DNA of 64,000 nt from Legionella_C dresdenensis (lineage in GTDB: Bacteria; Pseudomonadota; Gammaproteobacteria; Legionellales; Legionellaceae). Under the pieces are notes generated by a model. The model ran no database searches. It saw nothing but the letters and a program-made list of their open reading frames with translations, and was not told the DNA's origin. Location of the stretch: contig NZ_JBHSAB010000023.1 in the NCBI RefSeq assembly GCF_042649825.1, forward strand, positions 62,001 to 126,000. The letters are read 5' to 3'. A program made the position numbers and the translations under genes. Below, one piece after another: positions 18,342 to 28,586 of the stretch; the stretch's first letter is position 1, and each line of letters starts with the position of its first letter.

Positions 18342-19287
18342 TGTTATGAACTCCAATGGCGATTTCCATATTTTGGCTGCGCATTTGAACATTCCATTTT
18401 CCACCAGTCACCATGTTATAATGATTGCCTAGCTTGTTTTTCAGCAAGCCATGTGCTTTTTCAAGTTCGTGCCACGGCAGCGCTGGAAACAGATGGTGTT
18501 CAATATGGTAGCCGAAATTCAAAAAAAGATAACGCTGTAATAAGATGGGAAACCAGGTGCTGCGAGTGGTATTTATATGATCCTTCAGTTGTGGTTTATG
18601 GGTAGTTGGTTCCAGACCAAGGTGCTGTGGTGTGGATAAGGTCTCCCACATCAGTGCATAAAGAACTAGCGCTGGCAAGAAGGAATAGAAATGAACATTG
18701 GCTGGTATTAACCAATAAAGTAGTGCATAAGAGACAACTAATACACCCATGGAAAACAAGCAATGTTTCAGGATAAATCGGTTTAGTTTATTTTCCCGCT
18801 TTAAAGTCAGAGGGTATCGCCAATAAACAACATAGAGAAAAAACACATTCAATGGGATAAGGGTCCGCCAACCAAAGTGGAATATCCAGGGAAGTTTTTT
18901 CTTTTTCTTGGCGTCCTTAAGCAAGGCAAAAACCGGATCTTTATCAATATGACCAGTCCATTTATGGTGTTCTTCATGTATAAATTTCCAGGTATAAAAA
19001 GGCATAAAACAAAAAATACTGTAAAAATGACCAACCAGTGCGTTAATCGCTTTACTTTTAGATAAAGTATTATGCCCACATTCATGTACCCATAAAAATG
19101 CATGCAGCATTACTATAGCTAGTGCGAGTTGCGACAATACATACATGGTCGCTGAAGCACTTTGAATCCAATGCAATGCAAGACACAACAGTATGCCATC
19201 GACTATTAAAAATCCAAAGGCACTACCCAACCCTCTTGTAAAATTCAGCTGTTGACGAATTTCCTTGTACTCTTGGTTACCCATCAT
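18331..19287 (-). CDS. Membrane fatty-acid desaturase-type di-iron oxygenase
   Basis: The 318-residue protein has the three histidine boxes of membrane desaturases and hydroxylases: HECGH, HEEHH and HIEHH. They sit between hydrophobic segments (FGFLIVDGILLCLALHW, LALAIVMLHAFLW, LFSMGVLVVSYALLYWL). It would act in the inner membrane on an acyl chain, introducing a double bond or hydroxyl group. The ATGA overlap with the last PKS gene suggests coupled expression and a role in tailoring the polyketide or its starter. A lipid substrate is the alternative. Length is typical. Confidence 0.88.
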   Translation of the reverse strand: MMGNQEYKEIRQQLNFTRGLGSAFGFLIVDGILLCLALHWIQSASATMYVLSQLALAIVMLHAFLWVHECGHNTLSKSKAINALVGHFYSIFCFMPFYTWKFIHEEHHKWTGHIDKDPVFALLKDAKKKKKLPWIFHFGWRTLIPLNVFFLYVVYWRYPLTLKRENKLNRFILKHCLFSMGVLVVSYALLYWLIPANVHFYSFLPALVLYALMWETLSTPQHLGLEPTTHKPQLKDHINTTRSTWFPILLQRYLFLNFGYHIEHHLFPALPWHELEKAHGLLKNKLGNHYNMVTGGKWNVQMRSQNMEIAIGVHNSDS

Positions 19288-22200
19288 AATTCACACTCCA
19301 AATCAAATTCCTTAAGAAATAACGCTATGGTTTCATCCTGTAATAAACGCGTAGGCTGTATATCAAGGCCATAGAGTTGTTTTATGGTTTGGGTTAAATG
19401 AATAGCAGATATTGAATCCAGACCATAACTTTGCAGCGAACGATTCTTTTGTAAAGACTCTGGTGAAATGTTTAAAGCTTCAGCAAGGATGTCAGTCAAA
19501 GAAGTTGAAAATTGCTTTGATTCCCTTACTGGTAATTTGGGACTTTCAGTTAATTTTACTCTTCGAGTTTGCACTTCTTTCAAGTGAGCTTTTTTCTGGG
19601 TTACGCATGCAATGATTACCACTTGTTCAACCCATTCAGGCGTATTGCAAAACGAAACGCTAAATCCTGCCTTTTCCAGACAGGCAACCCATTGTTCTTT
19701 ACCTAGCAGCGGACTGCCATTAATTCTATCATCTTGCTTTTGTCTGTGCCACTGTGGAAATAATCCAAAAGTTGCATCTAAAAATAAACTTGATGCAACG
19801 GCTTCATTAATGATCAAATGACCGCCAAGAGACAAGCTCTGATTAAGTCGAATAAGTGTCTGCGGCAAATCCTCGCAAGTGTGAAGAACATTGCTGGCGA
19901 TAATAATTTCATAAGCATTTGAAGCCTGATTTGTATTGATATCAAATTGTTGCAAATGCAGATTGGTTGCCTCAGAAAATCGTTGTTTTGCCTGTTCGAG
20001 AAAATCAGGGTTAATATCGGTAAACGTATAATCCAAATCCAGATAACCTTCCACTAAAATTTCTGCTGTTGTCGCTCCGGTTCCGGCTCCAACTTCTAAA
20101 ATTGGCAATGTGTGATTTTTTTCACAGATCTCATGCACAGCCTTCGCAACCACTCGATTATAATACTGAGCCAGAGGATTAAATTGATAGACCCCTCTAA
20201 CTAAATCCTCGCATCCATTTGGAAATAGAACTTGTTGAGGACTCAGTTGTCCAGAAAGAACTTTTGGTAATAACGATACACAACGTTCAAGCAGATTTAG
20301 AAAAGGTTGCAAATCAGGAGTATCTTTAAACTGTCGCCAGCGCCTGGTTAAAAGCTGATTATCATTTAATACGGCTAAATTATGATTATGACTGTTTGCT
20401 ACTTTAAACAGATGCTCGACTAAATTCTGTAAATACAGGTGATATGCTTGTACCACATGTTGATGATTAAGACATGGCTGACTATCTTGAGTAAAAATAA
20501 TTTGGCTGCTTACCAAAGTTGACCAGATTAAATCTGCCGCATAGATTTCAAGTTGTTGTAATAGTTGATGAAAATAAATCACTTGAAGTAAAGGCTGCTG
20601 CGACTCTTCAGCAATAGGCATAAATGCTTTCATACCTGCCTCAACTAAAAAACAACTTACATTTGCTCTAACGCCTGTCATTACTGATAGCAATGCCTCA
20701 CACCCTTGTTGGCCGTTAATGGGGTGAATGCCGACTGAGCGCATCGTTTGATTCATCGCTTCATCTTTTTGCTGCCAAAATCCCCAATGGAGCAGATTAA
20801 CTTTGTCGGAATCAAATTGCTGCACCAAGGCATCACTATAATAACAAGAGGCGCTATAAGCTCCACGTTTTTCATTTTGACTATAAACTTGTGCCGATGA
20901 ACAGATCAAAATCGATTGTACTTGTGGTAGTCTGGCAGCCTCTAAACAGTATTGTGTCCCCCAGACTTTAGCCCGTATTTGCTCCAGGTAGTCCTCATAC
21001 TTTAAAGCGACAATGTCAGTTTCAAGATACGTTGATCCCAAATGAATAAGGTAATCGATTCGATCATAACTCTCGATAATTTTCTCAATCGTTTCCAGAA
21101 AAGCAAGCCTATCGGTGCAGTCCGCAGCATAATGTATTACTCCCTCTCCTAAATCAGTAGAGGTTCTGCTGATACATATACACTGGGCAGGATTTTGGGC
21201 TAACAAGTGGGGTAGTAAATGCTGCCCAACCTGCCCGCTTCCCCCTAGTAAAACAACAATTTTATTTTCAAGGTTTACTTTCTGAGGCGAGCGATCAACC
21301 GCTACCAGCCGGCGTATATATAATTGATAACCATCAAAATAATAGAGGTTTGCATCCTGACTATTTATCTTCATTGCATCTGCCAGCAAATCAAGATCAG
21401 CAATCGCTATACAATGACATCGACAGTTATTTATTTCTTTACTGAATGACTGTACCAAACCATACATGGCTGCCGCCGGCGCATTATCAATAGTTTTAGA
21501 TCTTATTTGCATAACCCTGCTGGCAATGACATGTAAATCAATCGCCATATCCTTTAAACTGGTTTGAATGGATTGCAGCAAATGCAGCAATGGTTTTTGT
21601 AATTGATTGTCTTGAGACTCTAATAAATTATCGCTCATTCGACTTAAACCGCCAAAATAATAGATTCTCTGTGGTTTTGCCTGCAATGCATCGACTAAAC
21701 GTATTGGATAGTCTTCATCTATCAGAATGATGCTGACCTTATCTCGTGGAAATTCATCTACTAACGCCGTCATTAATGCATGATGCTTCTCATATCCTAT
21801 GATCAATATCGTTTCAGGATAAGTGAATTTAAATGTGTTTAAGGCACAAGGCTGCCATTCTTCCTTATAACATTCCAGAGGTTGATTGAGTTCCGGCTTA
21901 GGATAGGAAGTCAGCTCATTGCTAATCCAGTGGCGGTATTTCGCAAATGGATACTCAGATAATATTAAAGGGAAACATTCAATACCCTGATATAATGTAG
22001 ACCATGGAATATCCTTGCCATTCATATAAGAAGCAGCAATCTTCGCTAAATAATTTCCAAGCTCGCTGATTTCTACATTAAGAAAAGGCTGATAACTCAC
22101 ATTATCGGAATCCATTGTCGACAAACAGCTCTTAGTTTGCAGTTGCTGTAAGAGATCCTTATCAGGATCCAGAATCCAGCAGGCTCGATAGGGTAAATGA

Positions 22201-25200
22201 TCACGTCCTAGAGACAGCGTTTTACAAAGCGCTGTTCGATCAATATCCGGGTGTTTTATGACAAAGGCTAACCAGCGTTGATATAGCTCGTCCAATGTCT
22301 GTTGATTGTGTGCAGACAATACAAATAAGTGATATGGCAAAAAGTAAGTTGGGTGTTGTTGCTGAACATGGCTTAAAACACAATGGCCATTACTGCCGCC
22401 AAAACCAAAACAATTCACCCCAATGTGCCGCAATTCTTTGGATATCGTGTTGGATTCAATATAAAAAGGCGCTTGTAATTCAATATAAGGATTAATCTCA
22501 GTAAAATTAATTTGTTGAGGGATACATTGATGAGCAAACATTTGTAGAGCTTTAATAATGCCGGCAAGGCCTGAAACCGGTTCTGTATGACCAATATTGG
22601 CTTTAACTGATCCCAAACCAATGCTTTTTCCCTGCCCAAACACTACAGTAATCGCCTGATATTCGACGGGATCCCCTAATTTTGTAGCTGTTGCATGCGC
22701 TTCCAGATAATCAATCTCAGAAGGAGAAATTGAGGATTTGGCATAGGCTCGACGCATCACCTCTTGCTCTGCTTTACCATTGGGCGCAGTGATTGACTGA
22801 GCACGGCCGCCATGATTGACCGCAATTCCTGAAACGATTGCTTCAATGCGTAATGTTCTTTTCTCGGCAATAGACCTTTTTGTTAATAAAATGCCGGCAA
22901 CTCCCTCCCCTTTGACATAACCATCAGCCTCTTTATCAAAAGGCCGACACTGTCCTTTGGGCGAAATAATATGAAGTTGCTCTGTTAATTCAACCGTTTT
23001 GAAATCGCATAATAGGCTTACTCCCATAACCAGGGCATAGTCACATTCATCATTTCTTAAAGCCTGAACTGCTCTGGCGATTGCCGACATACTACTGGAA
23101 CAAGCCGTATCGATGGTTTCACTGGGGCCATGAAAATCGTAATAGTAAGACAATCGATTGGCAGCAAACGTTTTTGCACAGCCGGTGATTTGATAAATAT
23201 CCAAACTTTGTTCTCTATCAGAGAGACGGGCATAATCATCAAACTGAATGGCAACAAACACCCCTACCGCTCCGCCTTTCAATGAAGAAGGCGCTATACC
23301 TGCATTCTCAAACAAATGCCAGCTTAACTGTAAGAGCAATCGCTGTTGCGGATCTAGCCATTTGGCTTCCTGGGATGTAATTCCAAAAAATAGATGATCA
23401 AAGTGATCTATACCTTCCAGGAGTCCTATTCTGGTTTCGGGAACGCCAGGGCCAAAGCGCTGTTGTAATATAGATTGAGTGCATTCCTTCCCTGCCGCCA
23501 GATTCTGCCAGAATATATCGGCATTTTCGCTACCAGCAAATTGACAGGCATGTCCACATACAACAATGGGATCCTCATCGCTTTTAGAAAGATCTTTAGA
23601 GGATGTTATGTCTGAAACGGGTGAGACATTCAGTAACCCTCTTAAATCATTTAGATTTTGAATTTCAAAAAATCGGCTGGGATTAAAGTTCTGATTGAAA
23701 TATGTGGTTATTTTTTCAGCAAAACCGGCAAGGGTCAAAGAATTAAAACCCAGCTCCTGAAAGGATTTTGTTGCATCAATTTTATCCGATGGAATCCCTA
23801 AAATATCCTCAATCATTGCCAATAATGGATCAGTCTGCGTTTGTTTATCCGATTGAAAATTTATTTCTTTTGGCAACTGTAAGCGAGCTTGCAGGTAACT
23901 TTTCAGAGTTTGTTCATTGCCAATAAATGGTAAATATTCACCTCCGCTTAATGATAATATCTCTGAACATGCTCGTTTAAATGAGCCCAGCGAAAACAAA
24001 GCCAAGCCTTGGTTTTGCTGGCTCCAGCTGAACCACTCTCGACTTGTTTTTGCTTCCAAAGCGGCAGTAAGTATTAATGGGCAATAGAGTATAACATGTT
24101 CACAATTGGAGTTAGAAAACTCCAAAACCGATGCGTTATCGACAGCATAAGCAGGCTCATCGCCAAAACCAGCCCATGCAGATAAAGAAGAAATGGTGAT
24201 GATTTTTTTTGGTTGCGCCAACTCCACAAATCGCTTGTAATTCTCTTTTAATGTTATTCGAGCTGCAGAGTTATCCGCTTGCCCTGGCATTAGGCCAAGA
24301 CAATTAATAATGACGTCATAGCCTCCAGTTTGATAAGTCGATGATAAAAAATCATGCTCGATGTAGCGTACATGCGGGTAAAGACTGGCAAGTTGTGATT
24401 GCTTTTGCGATGCAGGGCTGCGGCCATAGACATCATATTGAGAAATACCTAATGCATTTAGGGTCAAGCAAAATTGCATTCCTAACTCACCCAATCCACC
24501 CAAAACAGCAATTTTTTGCTGCGCTAAATGACTCGGAGAACTGCTTAGAGGTAAAGAATCAAACCCTGGAGTCATACGTTGCATGTATGAATCATAATAC
24601 ACCAGTCGATAGTCAAAATTTTCAAATTCCAACTCCATCAATGTCTTCATTTGGTGTGAAGGCAAGGATAAGGCCTGTGGTAGATAAATACATTTTATCT
24701 GCGATTGCGTTAGCCTGACATTGGAAACAATTAAAGCATGCGCCATCATCCAGGCATGATGTTCCTGGGCCAACAAGATAATTCGCAAAGAAGGATGGCA
24801 AGAGAGTAATTCAGTTAAGAGTGATAAAATACGATTATCCCGGCATTCAATGGCCGTAACCGACAATAAACAGGCTGATGGATTTTCGGATGCTTCACTG
24901 AAATATTGCGGCAGTACAGAGCTTATAGGCTGAAGAACAGTAAATGCCTGCTTAGGCTCGTGTAACGCCGGTATAGGCTTTAGTGTTTTATGGAGCCATT
25001 GCACGGACGAAAATTGATGTTCCTCTTCCAGCCAATAAGATTGCAAATCATAACTTGTTTTCTCGCGCTGAATTAAATTATTTTGGACATTTCCTACAAT
25101 GCAATGAGTATTACTGCCGCCTGCCCCAAAACAACTGATCCCGGCATTGTTAAAAGTAACATTTTCCTGATACTGCGAGGCCACACTCAAAACACCAAGA

Positions 25201-28200
25201 GACGGCGTGAGCTTTGGATTCAATGGCTCTGCATGAATAGAGGGATAAATAACACTATAATGAAATTGGGCGATCACTTTCATCAAACTGGCAAAGCCAG
25301 CAACAGGTTCTAAATGCCCCATATTACTTTTAACGCTGCCAACAGGCAGACTCCGCTGACGCCCGAAAAAGACTTGATGCAAACCCTCCATTTCAATGGG
25401 ATCCCCTAAAGCCGTGCTGGTACCATGTGCCTCTACATAATCAATATCCTCTTCAGTCAGATTGGCAAGAGTGAGCGCCTGGCGAATAGTATTGGCCTGG
25501 GCGGTAGCATTAGGTACCGTAAAACCCTGGCCATGCCCGCCATGAGTACTTGCAATGGATTTGATCACTGCATAAATGGAATCCCCATCTAACAATGCTT
25601 GCTTCGCTTTCTTCACCATTAAAACAACAACCCCTTCTCCAGGTACATACCCATTGGCATGCATAGAAAAAGGCTTGCTTTCGCCGGTTGGAGATAAAAA
25701 TTTATTTTCTACTAAAGCAGACAACTTAAAGGGATGAGAACAAATATTCACTGCACCAACAAGCATGGCATCGACAGGTTTGGTTTTGAGGGTTTGGCAA
25801 GCCAAATCCAGCGCATTTAAAGCGGAGGAACACATCGAGTCGATGGTAAAACTTGGTCCGGAGAAATTACACACATAGGATACCCGGTTTGCAATAGCGG
25901 CCAAAATTGATTGTGGTTTCGGTGATTGTAATTTTTTGTTAATAGCAATATTCTGATAACTGTTAAACATCGCGCTAGCAATGACCCCGATATTCTGGCC
26001 TCGTTTATTGGCATATCCCGCATCTTCCAGACAATGCCAGGCATGACTTAAAAAAAGTCGTTCCTGTGGATCCATCAGCTTTGCTTCATTAGGAGAGATG
26101 TTAAAAAATAGTGGGTCAAATTGGTCTATGCCCTCCAAATACCCTCCCCAGGAATAGGGTTGTTCAGACCATGGCCGTTCTACTTTCCTGATTGACGATT
26201 TCCCTGCTGCCAGATTGTGATGTAATTGGAGAAGTGTATTGGCGTCTGGAAGTTGAAAAGACAAGCCAATAATAGCGATATCATCGTCACTTATCTCAGG
26301 CCCCTCAGGCGGACGAAAGGATTTTTGATGTACCTCTGAATTGATATCAAGTGTATTAGTATTTACGCCTAACAATTTCTCATTAGCAACAGTTACACAA
26401 GCATGATTCTGTTGGATGATTTGCGCTAATAAGTCCATACCTTGCCTGGTTTCCAATGGCGAGGTGCTGTATTGTTGACTAAAGTAAGCCACCAAATCCG
26501 GATCTAACTGCATTCCTCCATCTTGCCAGTAAGGCCAGCTGACGCTAATAACACGTGGACCTTTAGCGGTATATAATCGTCGGCGTTCAGCCTGCTGGGC
26601 AATATGATTTAATAAGCTATTTGCTGCAGCGTAGAGAGTTTGTCCAGGCTGACCAATTTCCGCGGATAAAGAAGAAAAGGCGCAAACAAATTGGACTTGC
26701 TCAGCGGAGATACCATTGAGCAAACGTTCAAAGGCCTGTGGTTTAACCGAAAATACCTTTTGGATATCTTCATTTTTTGCCTTGATTAATAAACCATCAT
26801 TTTTATAAGCCGCTAGAAAAAAGATACCATCAAATGATTTTCCTTGCAGATACTGTTGTAATGCTTGTTCATCACACACATCCACTTGTTGATAAGGAAT
26901 GTTTTGGACCTGGCATGATTGACAAGACGGGCGATGACCTATTACCCGGATTTTTGCCTGATAGGTATTTTGTAAATAAGTTCGCAGATGTTTACTCAAA
27001 CCATCTCCGCCGCCTACGATTAGATAACTCCCTCCTGTTTGTAAGCCAGGACTATTAACTGATGATTCTATAGCCTGCTGAGTCGGGATGTAACATTGTC
27101 CATTATAATATTGAAAGATACTTTCTTTACTTGAGACATGGCGCGCTGCAATAGTTTGATCAACCTCATCACACATCAACAATTTAAGTTTGAGCGTCCT
27201 GGACTCTTTGTTAAAACTTAAAACTAAACCTTTTAATGCGGCAAATAATGCTTGCTGTGCGCTAGAAATCTGGATGATTACACAAAAGGATTCATTTTTT
27301 ATCGGGTTTAGCCATTGCGATATATCAGCAATGACCTCCTCAATTGAAGCTGTGTTATTAAAATAACTGGTATCCAGAATCGGGCCAGTTCTATTTATAT
27401 TTTGCTCTTTATTCCGTTGTAACAGCTGGATAGGTGGGTTTATTGATTCATCACTGGAAAAAAGTGCCAGGCTTGGGTGATATAAGGCATACGTTTGTTC
27501 TTGTAGTAACCTGGACGAAGACGTTGAATCATCCTGAACCGAATGCGCCAGATAATCTACCAACTTGTCAACGGTGTTGTATTCAAACAATAGTGTTGGA
27601 TATACTGAAATCGCCAGTATTTTCTCTAATTTTGCGGAACAGGCCATCAACTGACCAGAGTCAAAGCCTAAATCAAAGAAAGACACTTTTCGGGATAACG
27701 TCAGAACAGACTGCTCAATGAATTCAGACAGCACCGATAATACTTTTTGTTCAAGAGACTGATTGTTATTGGACACCGTTATTTCTGATTGGTAGACATG
27801 GCGTTCAAATAACTGCCGAATATGAAAACATTTATTAGACAACCCGATAACACGCACATAAGGCTTTCCATTGGCATCACACAACAGTAAATCACAGCTT
27901 ATCAACCCTGCTGGAGCCGGTTTTTTTTCAGCAATCACCCAAAGTTCCGCTTTATCGATACGCCGAAAGACCTCAACCCGTTCTATGGCAAGGGGCAAAT
28001 AGAGATGATCTTTTTCCAATTGAGATACCTGGCTAAAATGCAATGCAGCAATGCCAAATGTTGCGCCATCCAGGAGTGCAGGATGCAAATAGAAACGATT
28101 TAGATAAGAGGAGCCTTGTTGACCAAGGCATATCTGCATCATTATCCTTGAACTATCCACCGAAGTATTGCCGCTCACCTGCATAAATGGGCCATGTTGG

Positions 28201-28586
28201 ATGCCAGCCTTAGATGCTGATTGATAAATCGTTTGCATTGATACCGATTGATTGCCTGAATCCTGGTCAATATAATCGGGGGCAGCCCTTAATGGCGTGG
28301 GATGATAATAAGCGCTAAAATGGATAATTTTGTCCTGATCCTGCCAATGGTAGATACTAATCGCAGACTGCGGCTCGTCGTAATCAAGATAAACCTCGAC
28401 ATGACCATCAACCGGTACTGTTAACGCATTTGGATAACGAATTTGGCTAAGTGAAAAGGTTTCTTGCCCTAAACAGCGGGCACACATATCCAAATAAGTC
28501 ACACCAGGAAGCACATAACAACCATCGATACGATGGTCGCGTACCAGGGGATTATCGCTAGTTATCCTATGTTTAAATCGTTTCAT
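19284..28586 (-). CDS. Trans-AT polyketide synthase subunit 3 (3100 aa)
   Basis: Domains in order: DH (5-260; H18xxxG22xxxxP27, HGPF 131-134, D173), ACP (S310), KR (Rossmann VGGGDGL at 524-530; S638/S639, Y652, N656), KS (768-1165; C919, H1054, H1091), reduced KR (VLGGLGELG at 1361-1369; Y1480, N1484), ACP (S1616), KS (1672-2075; C1829, H1964, H2000), KR (GGSGQVG near 2450; Y2577 with Cys2581 in place of Asn), C-methyltransferase (LEVGAGTGATT 2830-2840) and ACP (S3058). The leading DH-ACP-KR would complete the KS that ends subunit 2. There is no AT, ER or thioesterase, and the last domain is an ACP, so release needs another enzyme. The DH has Phe177 where D-x-x-x-Q/H normally has Gln or His. 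Start and stop overlap both neighbours by 4 bases. Confidence 0.95.
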   Translation of the reverse strand: MKRFKHRITSDNPLVRDHRIDGCYVLPGVTYLDMCARCLGQETFSLSQIRYPNALTVPVDGHVEVYLDYDEPQSAISIYHWQDQDKIIHFSAYYHPTPLRAAPDYIDQDSGNQSVSMQTIYQSASKAGIQHGPFMQVSGNTSVDSSRIMMQICLGQQGSSYLNRFYLHPALLDGATFGIAALHFSQVSQLEKDHLYLPLAIERVEVFRRIDKAELWVIAEKKPAPAGLISCDLLLCDANGKPYVRVIGLSNKCFHIRQLFERHVYQSEITVSNNNQSLEQKVLSVLSEFIEQSVLTLSRKVSFFDLGFDSGQLMACSAKLEKILAISVYPTLLFEYNTVDKLVDYLAHSVQDDSTSSSRLLQEQTYALYHPSLALFSSDESINPPIQLLQRNKEQNINRTGPILDTSYFNNTASIEEVIADISQWLNPIKNESFCVIIQISSAQQALFAALKGLVLSFNKESRTLKLKLLMCDEVDQTIAARHVSSKESIFQYYNGQCYIPTQQAIESSVNSPGLQTGGSYLIVGGGDGLSKHLRTYLQNTYQAKIRVIGHRPSCQSCQVQNIPYQQVDVCDEQALQQYLQGKSFDGIFFLAAYKNDGLLIKAKNEDIQKVFSVKPQAFERLLNGISAEQVQFVCAFSSLSAEIGQPGQTLYAAANSLLNHIAQQAERRRLYTAKGPRVISVSWPYWQDGGMQLDPDLVAYFSQQYSTSPLETRQGMDLLAQIIQQNHACVTVANEKLLGVNTNTLDINSEVHQKSFRPPEGPEISDDDIAIIGLSFQLPDANTLLQLHHNLAAGKSSIRKVERPWSEQPYSWGGYLEGIDQFDPLFFNISPNEAKLMDPQERLFLSHAWHCLEDAGYANKRGQNIGVIASAMFNSYQNIAINKKLQSPKPQSILAAIANRVSYVCNFSGPSFTIDSMCSSALNALDLACQTLKTKPVDAMLVGAVNICSHPFKLSALVENKFLSPTGESKPFSMHANGYVPGEGVVVLMVKKAKQALLDGDSIYAVIKSIASTHGGHGQGFTVPNATAQANTIRQALTLANLTEEDIDYVEAHGTSTALGDPIEMEGLHQVFFGRQRSLPVGSVKSNMGHLEPVAGFASLMKVIAQFHYSVIYPSIHAEPLNPKLTPSLGVLSVASQYQENVTFNNAGISCFGAGGSNTHCIVGNVQNNLIQREKTSYDLQSYWLEEEHQFSSVQWLHKTLKPIPALHEPKQAFTVLQPISSVLPQYFSEASENPSACLLSVTAIECRDNRILSLLTELLSCHPSLRIILLAQEHHAWMMAHALIVSNVRLTQSQIKCIYLPQALSLPSHQMKTLMELEFENFDYRLVYYDSYMQRMTPGFDSLPLSSSPSHLAQQKIAVLGGLGELGMQFCLTLNALGISQYDVYGRSPASQKQSQLASLYPHVRYIEHDFLSSTYQTGGYDVIINCLGLMPGQADNSAARITLKENYKRFVELAQPKKIITISSLSAWAGFGDEPAYAVDNASVLEFSNSNCEHVILYCPLILTAALEAKTSREWFSWSQQNQGLALFSLGSFKRACSEILSLSGGEYLPFIGNEQTLKSYLQARLQLPKEINFQSDKQTQTDPLLAMIEDILGIPSDKIDATKSFQELGFNSLTLAGFAEKITTYFNQNFNPSRFFEIQNLNDLRGLLNVSPVSDITSSKDLSKSDEDPIVVCGHACQFAGSENADIFWQNLAAGKECTQSILQQRFGPGVPETRIGLLEGIDHFDHLFFGITSQEAKWLDPQQRLLLQLSWHLFENAGIAPSSLKGGAVGVFVAIQFDDYARLSDREQSLDIYQITGCAKTFAANRLSYYYDFHGPSETIDTACSSSMSAIARAVQALRNDECDYALVMGVSLLCDFKTVELTEQLHIISPKGQCRPFDKEADGYVKGEGVAGILLTKRSIAEKRTLRIEAIVSGIAVNHGGRAQSITAPNGKAEQEVMRRAYAKSSISPSEIDYLEAHATATKLGDPVEYQAITVVFGQGKSIGLGSVKANIGHTEPVSGLAGIIKALQMFAHQCIPQQINFTEINPYIELQAPFYIESNTISKELRHIGVNCFGFGGSNGHCVLSHVQQQHPTYFLPYHLFVLSAHNQQTLDELYQRWLAFVIKHPDIDRTALCKTLSLGRDHLPYRACWILDPDKDLLQQLQTKSCLSTMDSDNVSYQPFLNVEISELGNYLAKIAASYMNGKDIPWSTLYQGIECFPLILSEYPFAKYRHWISNELTSYPKPELNQPLECYKEEWQPCALNTFKFTYPETILIIGYEKHHALMTALVDEFPRDKVSIILIDEDYPIRLVDALQAKPQRIYYFGGLSRMSDNLLESQDNQLQKPLLHLLQSIQTSLKDMAIDLHVIASRVMQIRSKTIDNAPAAAMYGLVQSFSKEINNCRCHCIAIADLDLLADAMKINSQDANLYYFDGYQLYIRRLVAVDRSPQKVNLENKIVVLLGGSGQVGQHLLPHLLAQNPAQCICISRTSTDLGEGVIHYAADCTDRLAFLETIEKIIESYDRIDYLIHLGSTYLETDIVALKYEDYLEQIRAKVWGTQYCLEAARLPQVQSILICSSAQVYSQNEKRGAYSASCYYSDALVQQFDSDKVNLLHWGFWQQKDEAMNQTMRSVGIHPINGQQGCEALLSVMTGVRANVSCFLVEAGMKAFMPIAEESQQPLLQVIYFHQLLQQLEIYAADLIWSTLVSSQIIFTQDSQPCLNHQHVVQAYHLYLQNLVEHLFKVANSHNHNLAVLNDNQLLTRRWRQFKDTPDLQPFLNLLERCVSLLPKVLSGQLSPQQVLFPNGCEDLVRGVYQFNPLAQYYNRVVAKAVHEICEKNHTLPILEVGAGTGATTAEILVEGYLDLDYTFTDINPDFLEQAKQRFSEATNLHLQQFDINTNQASNAYEIIIASNVLHTCEDLPQTLIRLNQSLSLGGHLIINEAVASSLFLDATFGLFPQWHRQKQDDRINGSPLLGKEQWVACLEKAGFSVSFCNTPEWVEQVVIIACVTQKKAHLKEVQTRRVKLTESPKLPVRESKQFSTSLTDILAEALNISPESLQKNRSLQSYGLDSISAIHLTQTIKQLYGLDIQPTRLLQDETIALFLKEFDLECEL

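Noticed and set aside
24341..24718. 125-residue plus-strand ORF inside PKS subunit 3, and similar opposite-strand ORFs through 19400-46100
   Set aside because: They run antisense to a continuous PKS frame with clear domains and resemble no family.
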